This document shows positions 1 through 6,470 of a stretch of 19,410 nt of DNA, in pieces; the stretch's first letter is position 1; the number at the start of each line of letters is the position of its first letter. The notes below the pieces were generated by a model. That model did no database searches, was not told the DNA's origin, and saw only the letters and a program-made list of their open reading frames with translations. Source of the stretch: JBOHUX01 sp050734915 (GTDB lineage Bacteria; Chloroflexota; Dormibacteria; Dormibacterales; Dormibacteraceae); the NCBI GenBank assembly GCA_050734915.1, contig JBOHUX010000024.1, positions 1 through 19,410 of the forward strand, given 5' to 3'. The position numbers and the translations under genes were made by a program.

Positions 1-112
1 GAAGCACCGCCATTGTCTCAACTCAAAGAGTGCCCGTTCCTTCCTTTCTCACCCTCCCGCGCCGATGGTTGTTCGGTGGATCGGGGCTAAGCTAGCGGCC
101 GGCCCGGACGTC

Positions 113-1603
113 TCAGGCCAGGTCGAGCCAGACCGTCTTGACCTCCGTGTAGAGGTCGAGGGCATCCTGCCCCAGCTCGCGCCCCCAGCCGCTTTCCTTG
201 AAGCCGCCCCAGGGGGCAGCGGCGTCGGCGAGCCAGGACGTGTTCACGTAGACCATGCCCGCCTTCAGCGCGTGGGCGACGCGGTGCGCGCGCTTGACGT
301 CCTGGGTCCAGATGAGCGCGGCCAGGCCGTAACGGCTGTCGTTGGCCTGGCGGATCACGTCGTCCTCATCCCGAAAGGGGGTGGCGGCGACGACCGGGCC
401 GAAGATCTCCTCCCTGACGATGCGCATGTCCGCCCTGACGTCGGCGAACACCGCCGGCCGGAGGAAGTAGCCTCGTTCGAGATCGCCCCCGGCGCGATCG
501 CCGCCGGTGACCAGGCGGGCGCCCTCCCGCTGGCCGGCCTCCACGTAGCCCATCACCCGATCCAGATGCTCCTGGGACACGAGAGGGCCCATCTGGGTCA
601 TGGCATCGACGCCCGGCCCCAGGACCAGGCCCTCGGCGACCTCGGTCAGGCTCTCGAGCACACGCTCATAGGACTTCTCGTGCACATAGAGCCGGGAGCC
701 CGCGACGCAGTTCTGGCCCTGGTTGAAGAAGATCGCCTGGAAGGCGCCGGATGCGGCGCGGTCGAAGTCGGCGTCGGCGAAGATGATGTTGGGTGACTTG
801 CCACCCAACTCGAGGGAGACGCGCTTGAGGTTGCCGGCCGAAGCCTGAACGATCTTCCTGCCCACCTCGGTCGAGCCGGTGAACGCGATCTTGTCGACGT
901 CGGGATGGGCGGCGAGCGCGGCGCCGGCGGGCTCCCCGAAGCCGGTGACGACGTTGAAGACCCCGGCCGGCAGATCGCAGTCGGCGAGGGCCTGCGCCAG
1001 CCAGAGGGCGGAGAGCGGTGTCTGCTCGGCCGGCTTGAGCACGACCGAGCACCCGCAGGCGAGCGCCGGGGCGACCTTCCAGGCGGCCATCATGAGCGGG
1101 AAGTTCCAGGGCACGATCTGCGCCACCACGCCGGCCGGCTCCCGCCGCGAATAGGCGAGCCAGTTTCCCGGGAAGCTGATCGGGTGGACACGGCCCTCGA
1201 TCTTGGTGACCCAGCCCGCGTAGTAGCGGAAGGTGGCGGCCGCGATGGGCAGGTCGCCGACCATCAGCTCGTTGATCGGCTTGCCGTTGTCGAGACTCTC
1301 GAGCTGCGCCAGCTCCAGCATCCGGTCTTCGATCATGTCGCCCACCTTCCAGAGCACCTTGGCCCGTTCGGCGGGGGGGAGGCCCGTCCAGGAGCCCTTG
1401 TCGAAGGATCGGCGCGCGGCGGCGACCGGGGCGCCCACGTCCACCTGGTCGCCCTCGGCGACCCGGACCAGCTCTGCGCCGTTGCTCGGGTCAACGGTGG
1501 CGAACGTCTTCCCGCTCGCGGCGTCCACCCAGCGCCCGCCGATGAAGAGCTGCTTGGGCCCTTTCAGAAAGGGTGCGATCTCGAGATCGGCGGTGGTCGT
1601 CAT
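113..1603 (-). CDS. NAD(P)-dependent aldehyde dehydrogenase
   Basis: The 496-residue product is a full-length member of the ALDH superfamily, which oxidises aldehydes to carboxylates with NAD(P)+ in the cytosol. Visible motifs are PWNFP (oxyanion Asn167), VVLKPAEQTP with the cofactor-binding Lys190, FTGSTEVGR (Rossmann turn), LELGGKSP with the general base Glu265, GQNC with the catalytic Cys299, and EEIFGPVV near residue 398. Length and motif order match betaine/phenylacetaldehyde-type ALDHs, but the substrate cannot be assigned. The ATG at 1603 has no Shine-Dalgarno site. A TAGAAT hexamer on the same strand (1613-1618) lies only 9 bases upstream, so a leaderless mRNA is plausible. The gene stands alone, divergent from the tRNA gene. 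Family assignment is very secure. Confidence 0.96.
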   Translation of the reverse strand: MTTTADLEIAPFLKGPKQLFIGGRWVDAASGKTFATVDPSNGAELVRVAEGDQVDVGAPVAAARRSFDKGSWTGLPPAERAKVLWKVGDMIEDRMLELAQLESLDNGKPINELMVGDLPIAAATFRYYAGWVTKIEGRVHPISFPGNWLAYSRREPAGVVAQIVPWNFPLMMAAWKVAPALACGCSVVLKPAEQTPLSALWLAQALADCDLPAGVFNVVTGFGEPAGAALAAHPDVDKIAFTGSTEVGRKIVQASAGNLKRVSLELGGKSPNIIFADADFDRAASGAFQAIFFNQGQNCVAGSRLYVHEKSYERVLESLTEVAEGLVLGPGVDAMTQMGPLVSQEHLDRVMGYVEAGQREGARLVTGGDRAGGDLERGYFLRPAVFADVRADMRIVREEIFGPVVAATPFRDEDDVIRQANDSRYGLAALIWTQDVKRAHRVAHALKAGMVYVNTSWLADAAAPWGGFKESGWGRELGQDALDLYTEVKTVWLDLA

Positions 1604-1612
1604 CTGCAGGGC

Positions 1613-1618
1613 ATTCTA
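1613..1618 (-). promoter_or_regulatory. Putative -10 box, aldehyde dehydrogenase gene
   Basis: The minus strand reads TAGAAT here, a good match to a bacterial -10 box, with its last T ten bases before the ATG at 1603. Transcription would begin within a few bases of the start codon, which fits the missing SD site. No convincing -35 is visible. Inferred from sequence only. Confidence 0.35.
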
Positions 1619-1641
1619 GGAGGGCATCAGAACCCAGCCGG

Positions 1642-1647
1642 TAGAAT
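1642..1647 (+). promoter_or_regulatory. Putative -10 box, tRNA-Asn gene
   Basis: TAGAAT lies 18 bases upstream of the mature tRNA 5' end, a suitable distance for a tRNA promoter with a short leader. It sits about 24 bp from the opposing TAGAAT of the aldehyde dehydrogenase gene. No clear -35 is seen. Confidence 0.4.
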
Positions 1648-1665
1648 CGTCACCTGCCGCGTCGC

Positions 1666-1741
1666 TCCGGAGTAGCTCAATCGGTAGAGCAGGCGGCTGT
1701 TAACCGCAAGGTTCACGGTTCGAGTCCGTGCTCCGGAGCCA
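1666..1741 (+). tRNA. trnN: tRNA-Asn (anticodon GTT)
   Basis: This is a complete 76-nt cloverleaf. The acceptor stem TCCGGAG (1666-1672) pairs with CTCCGGA (1731-1737), followed by discriminator G and an encoded CCA. The D arm is GCTC/GAGC around AATCGGTA. The anticodon loop CTGTTAA carries GTT, which decodes AAC/AAU (Asn). The T arm is CACGG-TTCGAGT-CCGTG. One outer anticodon-stem position is a G-A mismatch (27/43). The gene is isolated between two unrelated minus-strand genes, and no integrase or duplicated tRNA end is visible nearby, so there is no sign of an integrated element. Confidence 0.97.
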
Positions 1742-1988
1742 GATTCCGCCTTCGTCCCCGCCTCTACCTGCAGGCGGCCAAGCTTTCTGGCACCTCCTGG
1801 GAGAGATCCAGGCAGGAAGCGCTGGAGCAGGTCCACCTGAGCCCGCTCCCAGCCTTGGTGGTGGCCCCGCGGGACGTGTCCTGGCCACCATCCGGGAGAC
1901 GTTCGTCGTGGTCGCCGTCGTCTCACTGGAGGGAGCGGCCACCGGCAGCGCCCGCAGCTCTCGGATCGTCTCTCGTGAGGGGCGGACC
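1742..1988. other. Intergenic region after tRNA-Asn
   Basis: This holds no convincing gene. The open frames here are short, low in protein-like character and mostly overlap the tRNA. A GTGAGG/CCTCAC inverted repeat with a 6-nt loop (1975-1992) covers the stop codon of the flavoprotein gene on the minus strand. It lacks a T run and is at best a weak terminator. Confidence 0.4.
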
Positions 1989-3362
1989 TCACCCGAGCCT
2001 CTGGATCAGCCCGCGGAGTAGTCTGCCCCTCCCGCCCGCCGCGGCACGGCCCAAGCTCACCTCGGCCGCCAGGTCCTGGAGGCCGGAACCGTAAGTCGGG
2101 TAGACGTGGATGGTCCGCGCCAGGTCGCCGATGCTCGCGCCCAGCTCGATGGCCAGGGAGAGCTCGTTGACCAGCTCGCCCGCGTGCGGCGAGAGCACAG
2201 AGGCGCCGAGCAGCTTGTCGCCACCATCGCTGACCAGCTTCAAAAAGCCTGGAGGGCTGCCATCCGTCTGGGCGCGATCCACCCGATCGAGTCCGATCCG
2301 GTGCGCGACCGCCCCCGGATGCCGCGTTCGCGCGTCCTCCAAGGTGGGGCCCACCCGGGCGATCGCCGGATCGGTGAAGATGGTCCAGGGTACGTCCCCG
2401 CGCACGCCCGCCACCGATCCGGGTAGCAACGCGTTGCGAGCCGCCGCATACCCCTGCCAGCCCGCGTAGTGGGTAAATTGAGGACCGCCGGTGACGTCAC
2501 CCGCGGCGAAGATGCCTTTCGTCGACGTGCGAAGCTGGCGGTCTACTTGAATCGCTCCCCGATCCAGTTTCACTCCACTGGCCTCGAGGCCCAGGTTGTG
2601 GGTGAAGGCCCGGCGCCCGGTCGCGACCAGCAACGTCTGGGCCTCGAGCGCCAGCCCACCCGCTTCGACGAGCACCGCGCCGGCGCGGTGCCGGACCCTC
2701 TCGACCTCCACGCCGAGGTGGAGCTGAACGCCTTCCGCCGCAAGGACCTCTGCGATCAGCGCGCCGGCGTCCGGATCAGCGATCGGGACGAGACGGGCGG
2801 CCTGTTCGACCAGCGTCACCACGGAACCGAGGCGGGAGAGAGCCTGGGCCAGCTCGATTCCGACCGCGCCTCCGCCCAGGACGATCACGCTGGCCGGCAA
2901 GCGGTCGAGACTGAATACCGTCCTGTGGGTCAGGTAGCCCACCTCCTCCAGTCCCGGGATGGGGGGTGCGGCCGGAACGGCACCGGTGCAGATGACGAAG
3001 CGAGGGGCGGTCAAGACGGCTGAACCCACCTCCAGGGTCCGGGGGTCTCGAAATCGGGCCGTCCCCGCGACGACCTCGACGCCCATCCGGGCCAGCGCCT
3101 CCGGTGTCTCCCAAGAGTGGACCGCCTCGATCGCCTGCTGGACGCGGGCCAGAGCCGCGGTGGCTGAGCCGCCTTCGCGCCCGGCGGCGTTCGCGGCCGC
3201 GTGGATGAGCGCCTTGCTGGGGACGCAGCCCGTCCAGGTGCAGTCGCCGCCGATGCGGTCCGCCTCCACGAGGGTCACCCGCCCACCCAGCGCGGCTGCC
3301 GTGCGAGCGGCGACGAGACCCGCGGAGCCCGCACCGATGACAATCAGGTCTGTGCGCGGCAT
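1989..3362 (-). CDS. FAD-dependent NAD(P)-disulfide oxidoreductase, mercuric-reductase-like
   Basis: The 457-residue product starts at ATG 3362, with GAGGATGAG just upstream serving as SD. The N-terminal FAD site is VIGAGSAGLVAA (residues 8-19). The redox-active disulfide is GGDCTWTGCVPSK (Cys41, Cys46). A second Rossmann motif, VIVLGGGAVGIELA, binds NAD(P)H, and IFAAGDVTGGPQ closes the FAD domain. The C-terminal dimerisation domain has HVYPTYGSGLQD in place of the HPTxSE of lipoamide dehydrogenase. The protein lacks the metal-binding domain and C-terminal Cys pair of true MerA, so mercury reduction is unlikely. It is probably a soluble flavoenzyme reducing an unknown disulfide or quinone-type substrate. 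It is divergent from the lipid-type operon at 3401, with only 38 bp between them. Confidence 0.9.
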   Translation of the reverse strand: MPRTDLIVIGAGSAGLVAARTAAALGGRVTLVEADRIGGDCTWTGCVPSKALIHAAANAAGREGGSATAALARVQQAIEAVHSWETPEALARMGVEVVAGTARFRDPRTLEVGSAVLTAPRFVICTGAVPAAPPIPGLEEVGYLTHRTVFSLDRLPASVIVLGGGAVGIELAQALSRLGSVVTLVEQAARLVPIADPDAGALIAEVLAAEGVQLHLGVEVERVRHRAGAVLVEAGGLALEAQTLLVATGRRAFTHNLGLEASGVKLDRGAIQVDRQLRTSTKGIFAAGDVTGGPQFTHYAGWQGYAAARNALLPGSVAGVRGDVPWTIFTDPAIARVGPTLEDARTRHPGAVAHRIGLDRVDRAQTDGSPPGFLKLVSDGGDKLLGASVLSPHAGELVNELSLAIELGASIGDLARTIHVYPTYGSGLQDLAAEVSLGRAAAGGRGRLLRGLIQRLG

Positions 3363-3400
3363 CTCATCCTCAACTATCCGCCGCCGGTGACGGCGGCACC
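3363..3400. promoter_or_regulatory. Divergent control region with 7-bp inverted repeat
   Basis: Only 38 bp separate the flavoprotein gene (-) from the GTG that opens the plus-strand operon. Within it, GCCGCCG (3380-3386) and CGGCGGC (3391-3397) form a perfect 7-bp inverted repeat around GTGA. It could be an operator for both genes or an RNA hairpin immediately before the GTG at 3401. No clear -10/-35 pair is visible. Confidence 0.35.
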
Positions 3401-4186
3401 GTGATCCCCGCCACGACGTCGGCGACCACCGCCGGCAGAGCCGTCGCAAGGATGGGCCGGCGGCCGACGATCGACCGGCCGTCCGCCAGCCGCCGGTGGC
3501 TGGATGCGGAGTTGCGTGACCTCCGTCACTCGGCCGCCGATCCCCGCGCCTGGTGGGGGTTCACGGCGCACTCCTGCCGTCGATCGCTCGAGCAGTGGCG
3601 AGCTCACCCACACGCGGCGCGCTCGGTCCTGGCGGCGCACCTCGGGCTCTTCCTGGCCACCCGCAAACGGTGGGTGCTCCTCTCGCTTGCGTATTGCGCC
3701 ACGCACCTCGGCCTGCTCGGCGATGAGGACCGGCTGAGCCCCGCCGACCTGGTGACGCTGGCTCGCGCCAACCTGCCGGCCTTGGCGCCGAGGAGCCGCT
3801 GGAGCGCGCCAGCGGCGGTGCTGAGTGACGCACTCGACGGCTGGCTGGCCAGGCGGACGCAGCGGACGACCGCCTTCGGCGCCTACCTCGACGGCCTCGC
3901 CGACGTGGTCTTCTGGACCTGGTTCGCCACCGCCCGCGACCCGGTGATGGCTGTCCGGATCCTCGGGCTTGCGTTCTGGGCTCTGCCGGCGGCTGGAATC
4001 ACGGCCGCCTACTTCGTCACCGGCCGGTCGATCGACTACCCGCGCCTCAGCGTCGTGCGCCGGGCTTCGGCCGCGATCCAGGTCGCCCTGGCGGTGCGGG
4101 CCGTGATCCGGATCACAACTCGCCGTACCCCGGGTGGAGGAAGCTGGAGACGACCCGCCCCGCTCTCTCGGAGGTCTCTCGATTGA
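3401..4186 (+). CDS. CDP-alcohol phosphatidyltransferase family protein
   Basis: The 261-residue integral membrane protein carries the complete family signature D-x2-DG-x2-AR-x8-G-x3-D-x3-D. Here it is D143, D146, G147, A150, R151, G160, D164 and D168. These residues bind Mg2+ and the CDP moiety in enzymes that move a phosphatidyl or archaetidyl group from CDP-(di)alkyl/acylglycerol to a hydroxyl acceptor such as glycerol-phosphate, serine or inositol. The acceptor here cannot be read. The roughly 110 residues before the catalytic core are longer and more basic than usual. The start is uncertain: GTG 3401 gives this length and ATG 3452 is an alternative, and neither has a good SD. The stop overlaps the next gene's ATG (TGATG, 4184-4188), so the two are coupled. 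The family call is firm, the substrate unknown. Confidence 0.88.
   Translation: MIPATTSATTAGRAVARMGRRPTIDRPSASRRWLDAELRDLRHSAADPRAWWGFTAHSCRRSLEQWRAHPHAARSVLAAHLGLFLATRKRWVLLSLAYCATHLGLLGDEDRLSPADLVTLARANLPALAPRSRWSAPAAVLSDALDGWLARRTQRTTAFGAYLDGLADVVFWTWFATARDPVMAVRILGLAFWALPAAGITAAYFVTGRSIDYPRLSVVRRASAAIQVALAVRAVIRITTRRTPGGGSWRRPAPLSRRSLD
4170..4174 (+). promoter_or_regulatory. Ribosome binding site of the radical SAM gene
   Basis: GGAGG lies inside the 3' end of the phosphatidyltransferase gene, 11 bases before ATG 4186 and 8 before an in-frame TTG at 4183. It supports starting the radical SAM protein at 4183-4186. Confidence 0.6.
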
Positions 4187-5670
4187 TGGCTATCACCGAA
4201 TCGGGCCTCAAGCAGGATGCCGACCACGTCTTCCTCGAGCTCACCCGGAGCATCTGCCCCGAGTGCCGCCGACCGATCGACGCCAAGGTGTTGCTGCGGG
4301 CCGGCAAGGTCTTCATGAGCAAGCGCTGCCCAGAACACGGGCAGTTCGACGCGCTCGTGTACGGCGATGCCGAGGCCTATGTGCGGAACGCCAGGTTCAA
4401 CAAGCCGGGTACCATCCCGCTCGCCTTCAGCACCGAGGTCCGCCACGGCTGCCCCCACGACTGCGGTCTCTGTCCCGACCACCAGCAGCACGTGTGCCTC
4501 GGAATCATCGAGATCAACAGCGCCTGCAACATGGACTGCCCCCTCTGCTTCGCCGACGCGGGGCCCGGGTTCAACCTGACGCTGGGCGAGGTCGAGGACA
4601 TCCTCGATCACCTGGTGGCGACCGAGGGCAACCCCGAGGTCGTCCAATTCTCGGGTGGCGAGCCCAGCATCCATCCCCAGATCATCCCCATGCTGCGGGC
4701 GGCCAAGGCGCGAGGGATCCGGCACGTGATGCTGAACACCAATGGCAAGCGGATCGCGCGCGACGACCGGTTCCTCAGCGAGCTGGCCGACGTGCGAGCG
4801 TCGATCTACTTCCAGTTCGACGGTTTCGAGGAGCGCACCTACGAGCGGCTTCGCGGCGAGCCGGGCATCCTGCCCGAGAAGCTGAAGGCGCTGGACCGGC
4901 TGGCCGGGATCGGGTGCGGGGTGATCCTCGTGCCGGCCATCGAGCGGGGCGTCAACGAGCACGAGGTGGGTGCCATCGTCCGCTTCGGCCTCGAGCATCC
5001 CGCGGTACGCGGCATCAACTTCCAGCCCGCGTTCCACGCCGGCCGGCATGCCCCCCACCAGGCGCTGGAGCGGATGACCATCCCCGACGTCGTGGCCGAG
5101 ATCGAGGATCAGACCGAGGGCACCTTCGTCGCCTCGGACTTCGTGCCGGTGCCGTGCTGCTTCCCCACCTGCAACTCGGTCACCTACGCCTACGTCGATG
5201 GCGACCGGGTGCTTCCCCTCACTCGCGTCCTCGACGTGGAGTCCCACCTCGATTACATCGCCAACCGGGCGGTCCCCGACCTCGGCGAGGACCTCCGGCA
5301 TGCGCTGGAGGGCCTGTGGTCCTCGTCAGCCGTGCCGGGCGGCGACAGGGCCGCAGGCGATTTCGCGCTCTCCTGCGCGGCCTGCGATGTCGGCGCCATG
5401 GACCTCGGCGAGATCGGGAGGCGGATGTTCATGGTGATGCTCCAGGACTTCATGGATCCCTGGACCTTCAACCAGAAGAACCTGATGAAGTGCTGCAAGG
5501 AGTTCCTGCTGCCCGGCGGCCTCCAGGTGCCCTTCTGCGCCTACAACAGCGTCGGGTATCGCGAGCAGGCCAGGGAGCAGCTGGTCGCCCGGGAGCGGGA
5601 TCGGCGCCGGGCGCGCCGGGAGGGCCGCGAGTGGATTCCGGAACCGATCGCCTTCCACTTCGATCGATGA
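4186..5670 (+). CDS. Tetraether-synthase-like (Tes/MJ0619 family) radical SAM protein
   Basis: The 494-residue protein has the layout I associate with archaeal Tes (MJ0619), which joins lipid alkyl chains by sp3 C-C bonds. An N-terminal metal site has CPEC (Cys24, Cys27) and KRCPEHG (Cys48). A second cluster motif is GCPHDCGLCPDH (Cys89, Cys93, Cys96) with Cys104. The radical SAM motif CNMDCPLC (Cys114, Cys118, Cys121) binds the 4Fe-4S cluster that cleaves SAM, followed by SGGEP (156-160) and FQFDGF (209-214). Further cysteines occur in PVPCCFPTC (324, 325, 329), CAAC (397, 400), KCCKE (436, 437) and at Cys451. Length and cysteine-rich C-terminus fit Tes better than small radical SAM enzymes. 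Start ATG 4186 overlaps the upstream stop, and the 3' end overlaps the methyltransferase by ATGA. Family: seen plus established knowledge. The substrate in this organism is inference. Confidence 0.85.
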   Translation: MAITESGLKQDADHVFLELTRSICPECRRPIDAKVLLRAGKVFMSKRCPEHGQFDALVYGDAEAYVRNARFNKPGTIPLAFSTEVRHGCPHDCGLCPDHQQHVCLGIIEINSACNMDCPLCFADAGPGFNLTLGEVEDILDHLVATEGNPEVVQFSGGEPSIHPQIIPMLRAAKARGIRHVMLNTNGKRIARDDRFLSELADVRASIYFQFDGFEERTYERLRGEPGILPEKLKALDRLAGIGCGVILVPAIERGVNEHEVGAIVRFGLEHPAVRGINFQPAFHAGRHAPHQALERMTIPDVVAEIEDQTEGTFVASDFVPVPCCFPTCNSVTYAYVDGDRVLPLTRVLDVESHLDYIANRAVPDLGEDLRHALEGLWSSSAVPGGDRAAGDFALSCAACDVGAMDLGEIGRRMFMVMLQDFMDPWTFNQKNLMKCCKEFLLPGGLQVPFCAYNSVGYREQAREQLVARERDRRRARREGREWIPEPIAFHFDR

Positions 5671-6470
5671 GCGCGCCGCTCGACGCGACGGCGGTCAAGG
5701 CCTGCTGCGCGAGCGCCTACGCCAGCGACTGGGCGAGCGCGCTGCTGGGCGACTCCATGCATCCGGGGGGGGACGCCCTCACCGAGCACCTGGGTGAGCT
5801 GATCGGACTGGGCGCGGCGGACGATGTGCTTGACGTGGCGAGCGGTCGCGGCCGCTCCGCGATGCTGCTGGCCCGATGCTTCGGCTGCGAGGTGACGGGG
5901 ATCGACTACGGTTCCGCAGCCGTCGCCCAGGCAACGTCCGCCGCCAGGGTGGCGGGGCTCGAGGACCGGGTCCGCTTCCGAACCGCCGACGCCGAGGCGC
6001 TTCCATTCCCGAGCGGCTCGTTCACCGCGGCGATCTGCGAATGTGCCTTCTGCACCTTTCCGTCCAAGCCGGCGGCGGCGGCTGAGCTGGCGCGGGTGGT
6101 TCGCCCGGGCGGGGCCGTCGCCATCAGCGACCTCACGCGGCGAGCCCCGCTCCCGCCGGACCTCGATGGCCTGCTGAGCTGGGTCGCCTGCGTCGCCGAT
6201 GCCAGGCCAGAGGCGGAGTACGCCGGTCTCCTCGAGGCCGCGGGCCTCGGGGTGGAGGTGGTCGAGCGGCACGATGCGGCTCTGGCGGACCTGGTCGCCA
6301 CCGTCCGCATGCGTCTGCTCGGCGCCGAGGTCGCGGCGAGGGTGAAGAAGCTGGACCTGCCCGGGGTGGACTGGTCGGCGGCCGCCCGGATGGCGGTCGC
6401 CGCCGGCGCCGCGGTTCGCGACGGCGCCCTCGGTTACGCCATCATCGTCGCGCGCCGGCCAGGAGAGTGA
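5667..6470 (+). CDS. Class I SAM-dependent methyltransferase, cysteine-containing (ArsM/UbiE-like)
   Basis: The 267-residue protein has a Rossmann-type methyltransferase core: motif I VLDVASGRGRSA (54-65), acidic Asp80 in VTGIDYG, ADAEALPFPSGSF (108-119) and the post-core VVRPGGAVAISDL. It resembles ArsM and UbiE in motif order. It has several cysteines at notable places: a CC pair (13-14) before the core, CECAFC (124, 126, 129) after motif II, and Cys175 in SWVACVADA, near where ArsM has a substrate cysteine. It lacks a C-terminal ArsM extension. The ATG at 5667 overlaps the radical SAM stop (ATGA), and its own stop overlaps the next GTG (GTGA). The operon context suggests a lipid or lipid-headgroup substrate. 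Arsenic methylation is an alternative that the neighbours do not support. Confidence 0.85.
   Translation: MSAPLDATAVKACCASAYASDWASALLGDSMHPGGDALTEHLGELIGLGAADDVLDVASGRGRSAMLLARCFGCEVTGIDYGSAAVAQATSAARVAGLEDRVRFRTADAEALPFPSGSFTAAICECAFCTFPSKPAAAAELARVVRPGGAVAISDLTRRAPLPPDLDGLLSWVACVADARPEAEYAGLLEAAGLGVEVVERHDAALADLVATVRMRLLGAEVAARVKKLDLPGVDWSAAARMAVAAGAAVRDGALGYAIIVARRPGE

Noticed and set aside
1666..1988. tRNA-Asn as an integration site for a genomic island
   Set aside because: No integrase, no second copy of the tRNA 3' end and no composition change are visible in the window.
1989..3362. Calling the flavoprotein mercuric reductase (merA)
   Set aside because: It lacks the C-terminal cysteine pair and any mer neighbour.
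4036..5301. Long minus-strand open frame opposite the radical SAM gene
   Set aside because: It is the antisense of a clearly conserved protein. Long shadow frames are expected at this GC content, and its composition (Asp/Gly/His/Val-rich) is not that of a known family.
4186..5670. Annotating the radical SAM protein as a pterin (methanopterin) methyltransferase
   Set aside because: That was an earlier proposal for the MJ0619 family. The family is now tied to tetraether synthesis, and no pterin-pathway gene is present here.
5667..6470. Naming the methyltransferase ArsM (arsenite methyltransferase)
   Set aside because: The cysteine pattern is only partly similar, the C-terminal ArsM region is missing and no arsenic-resistance gene is nearby.
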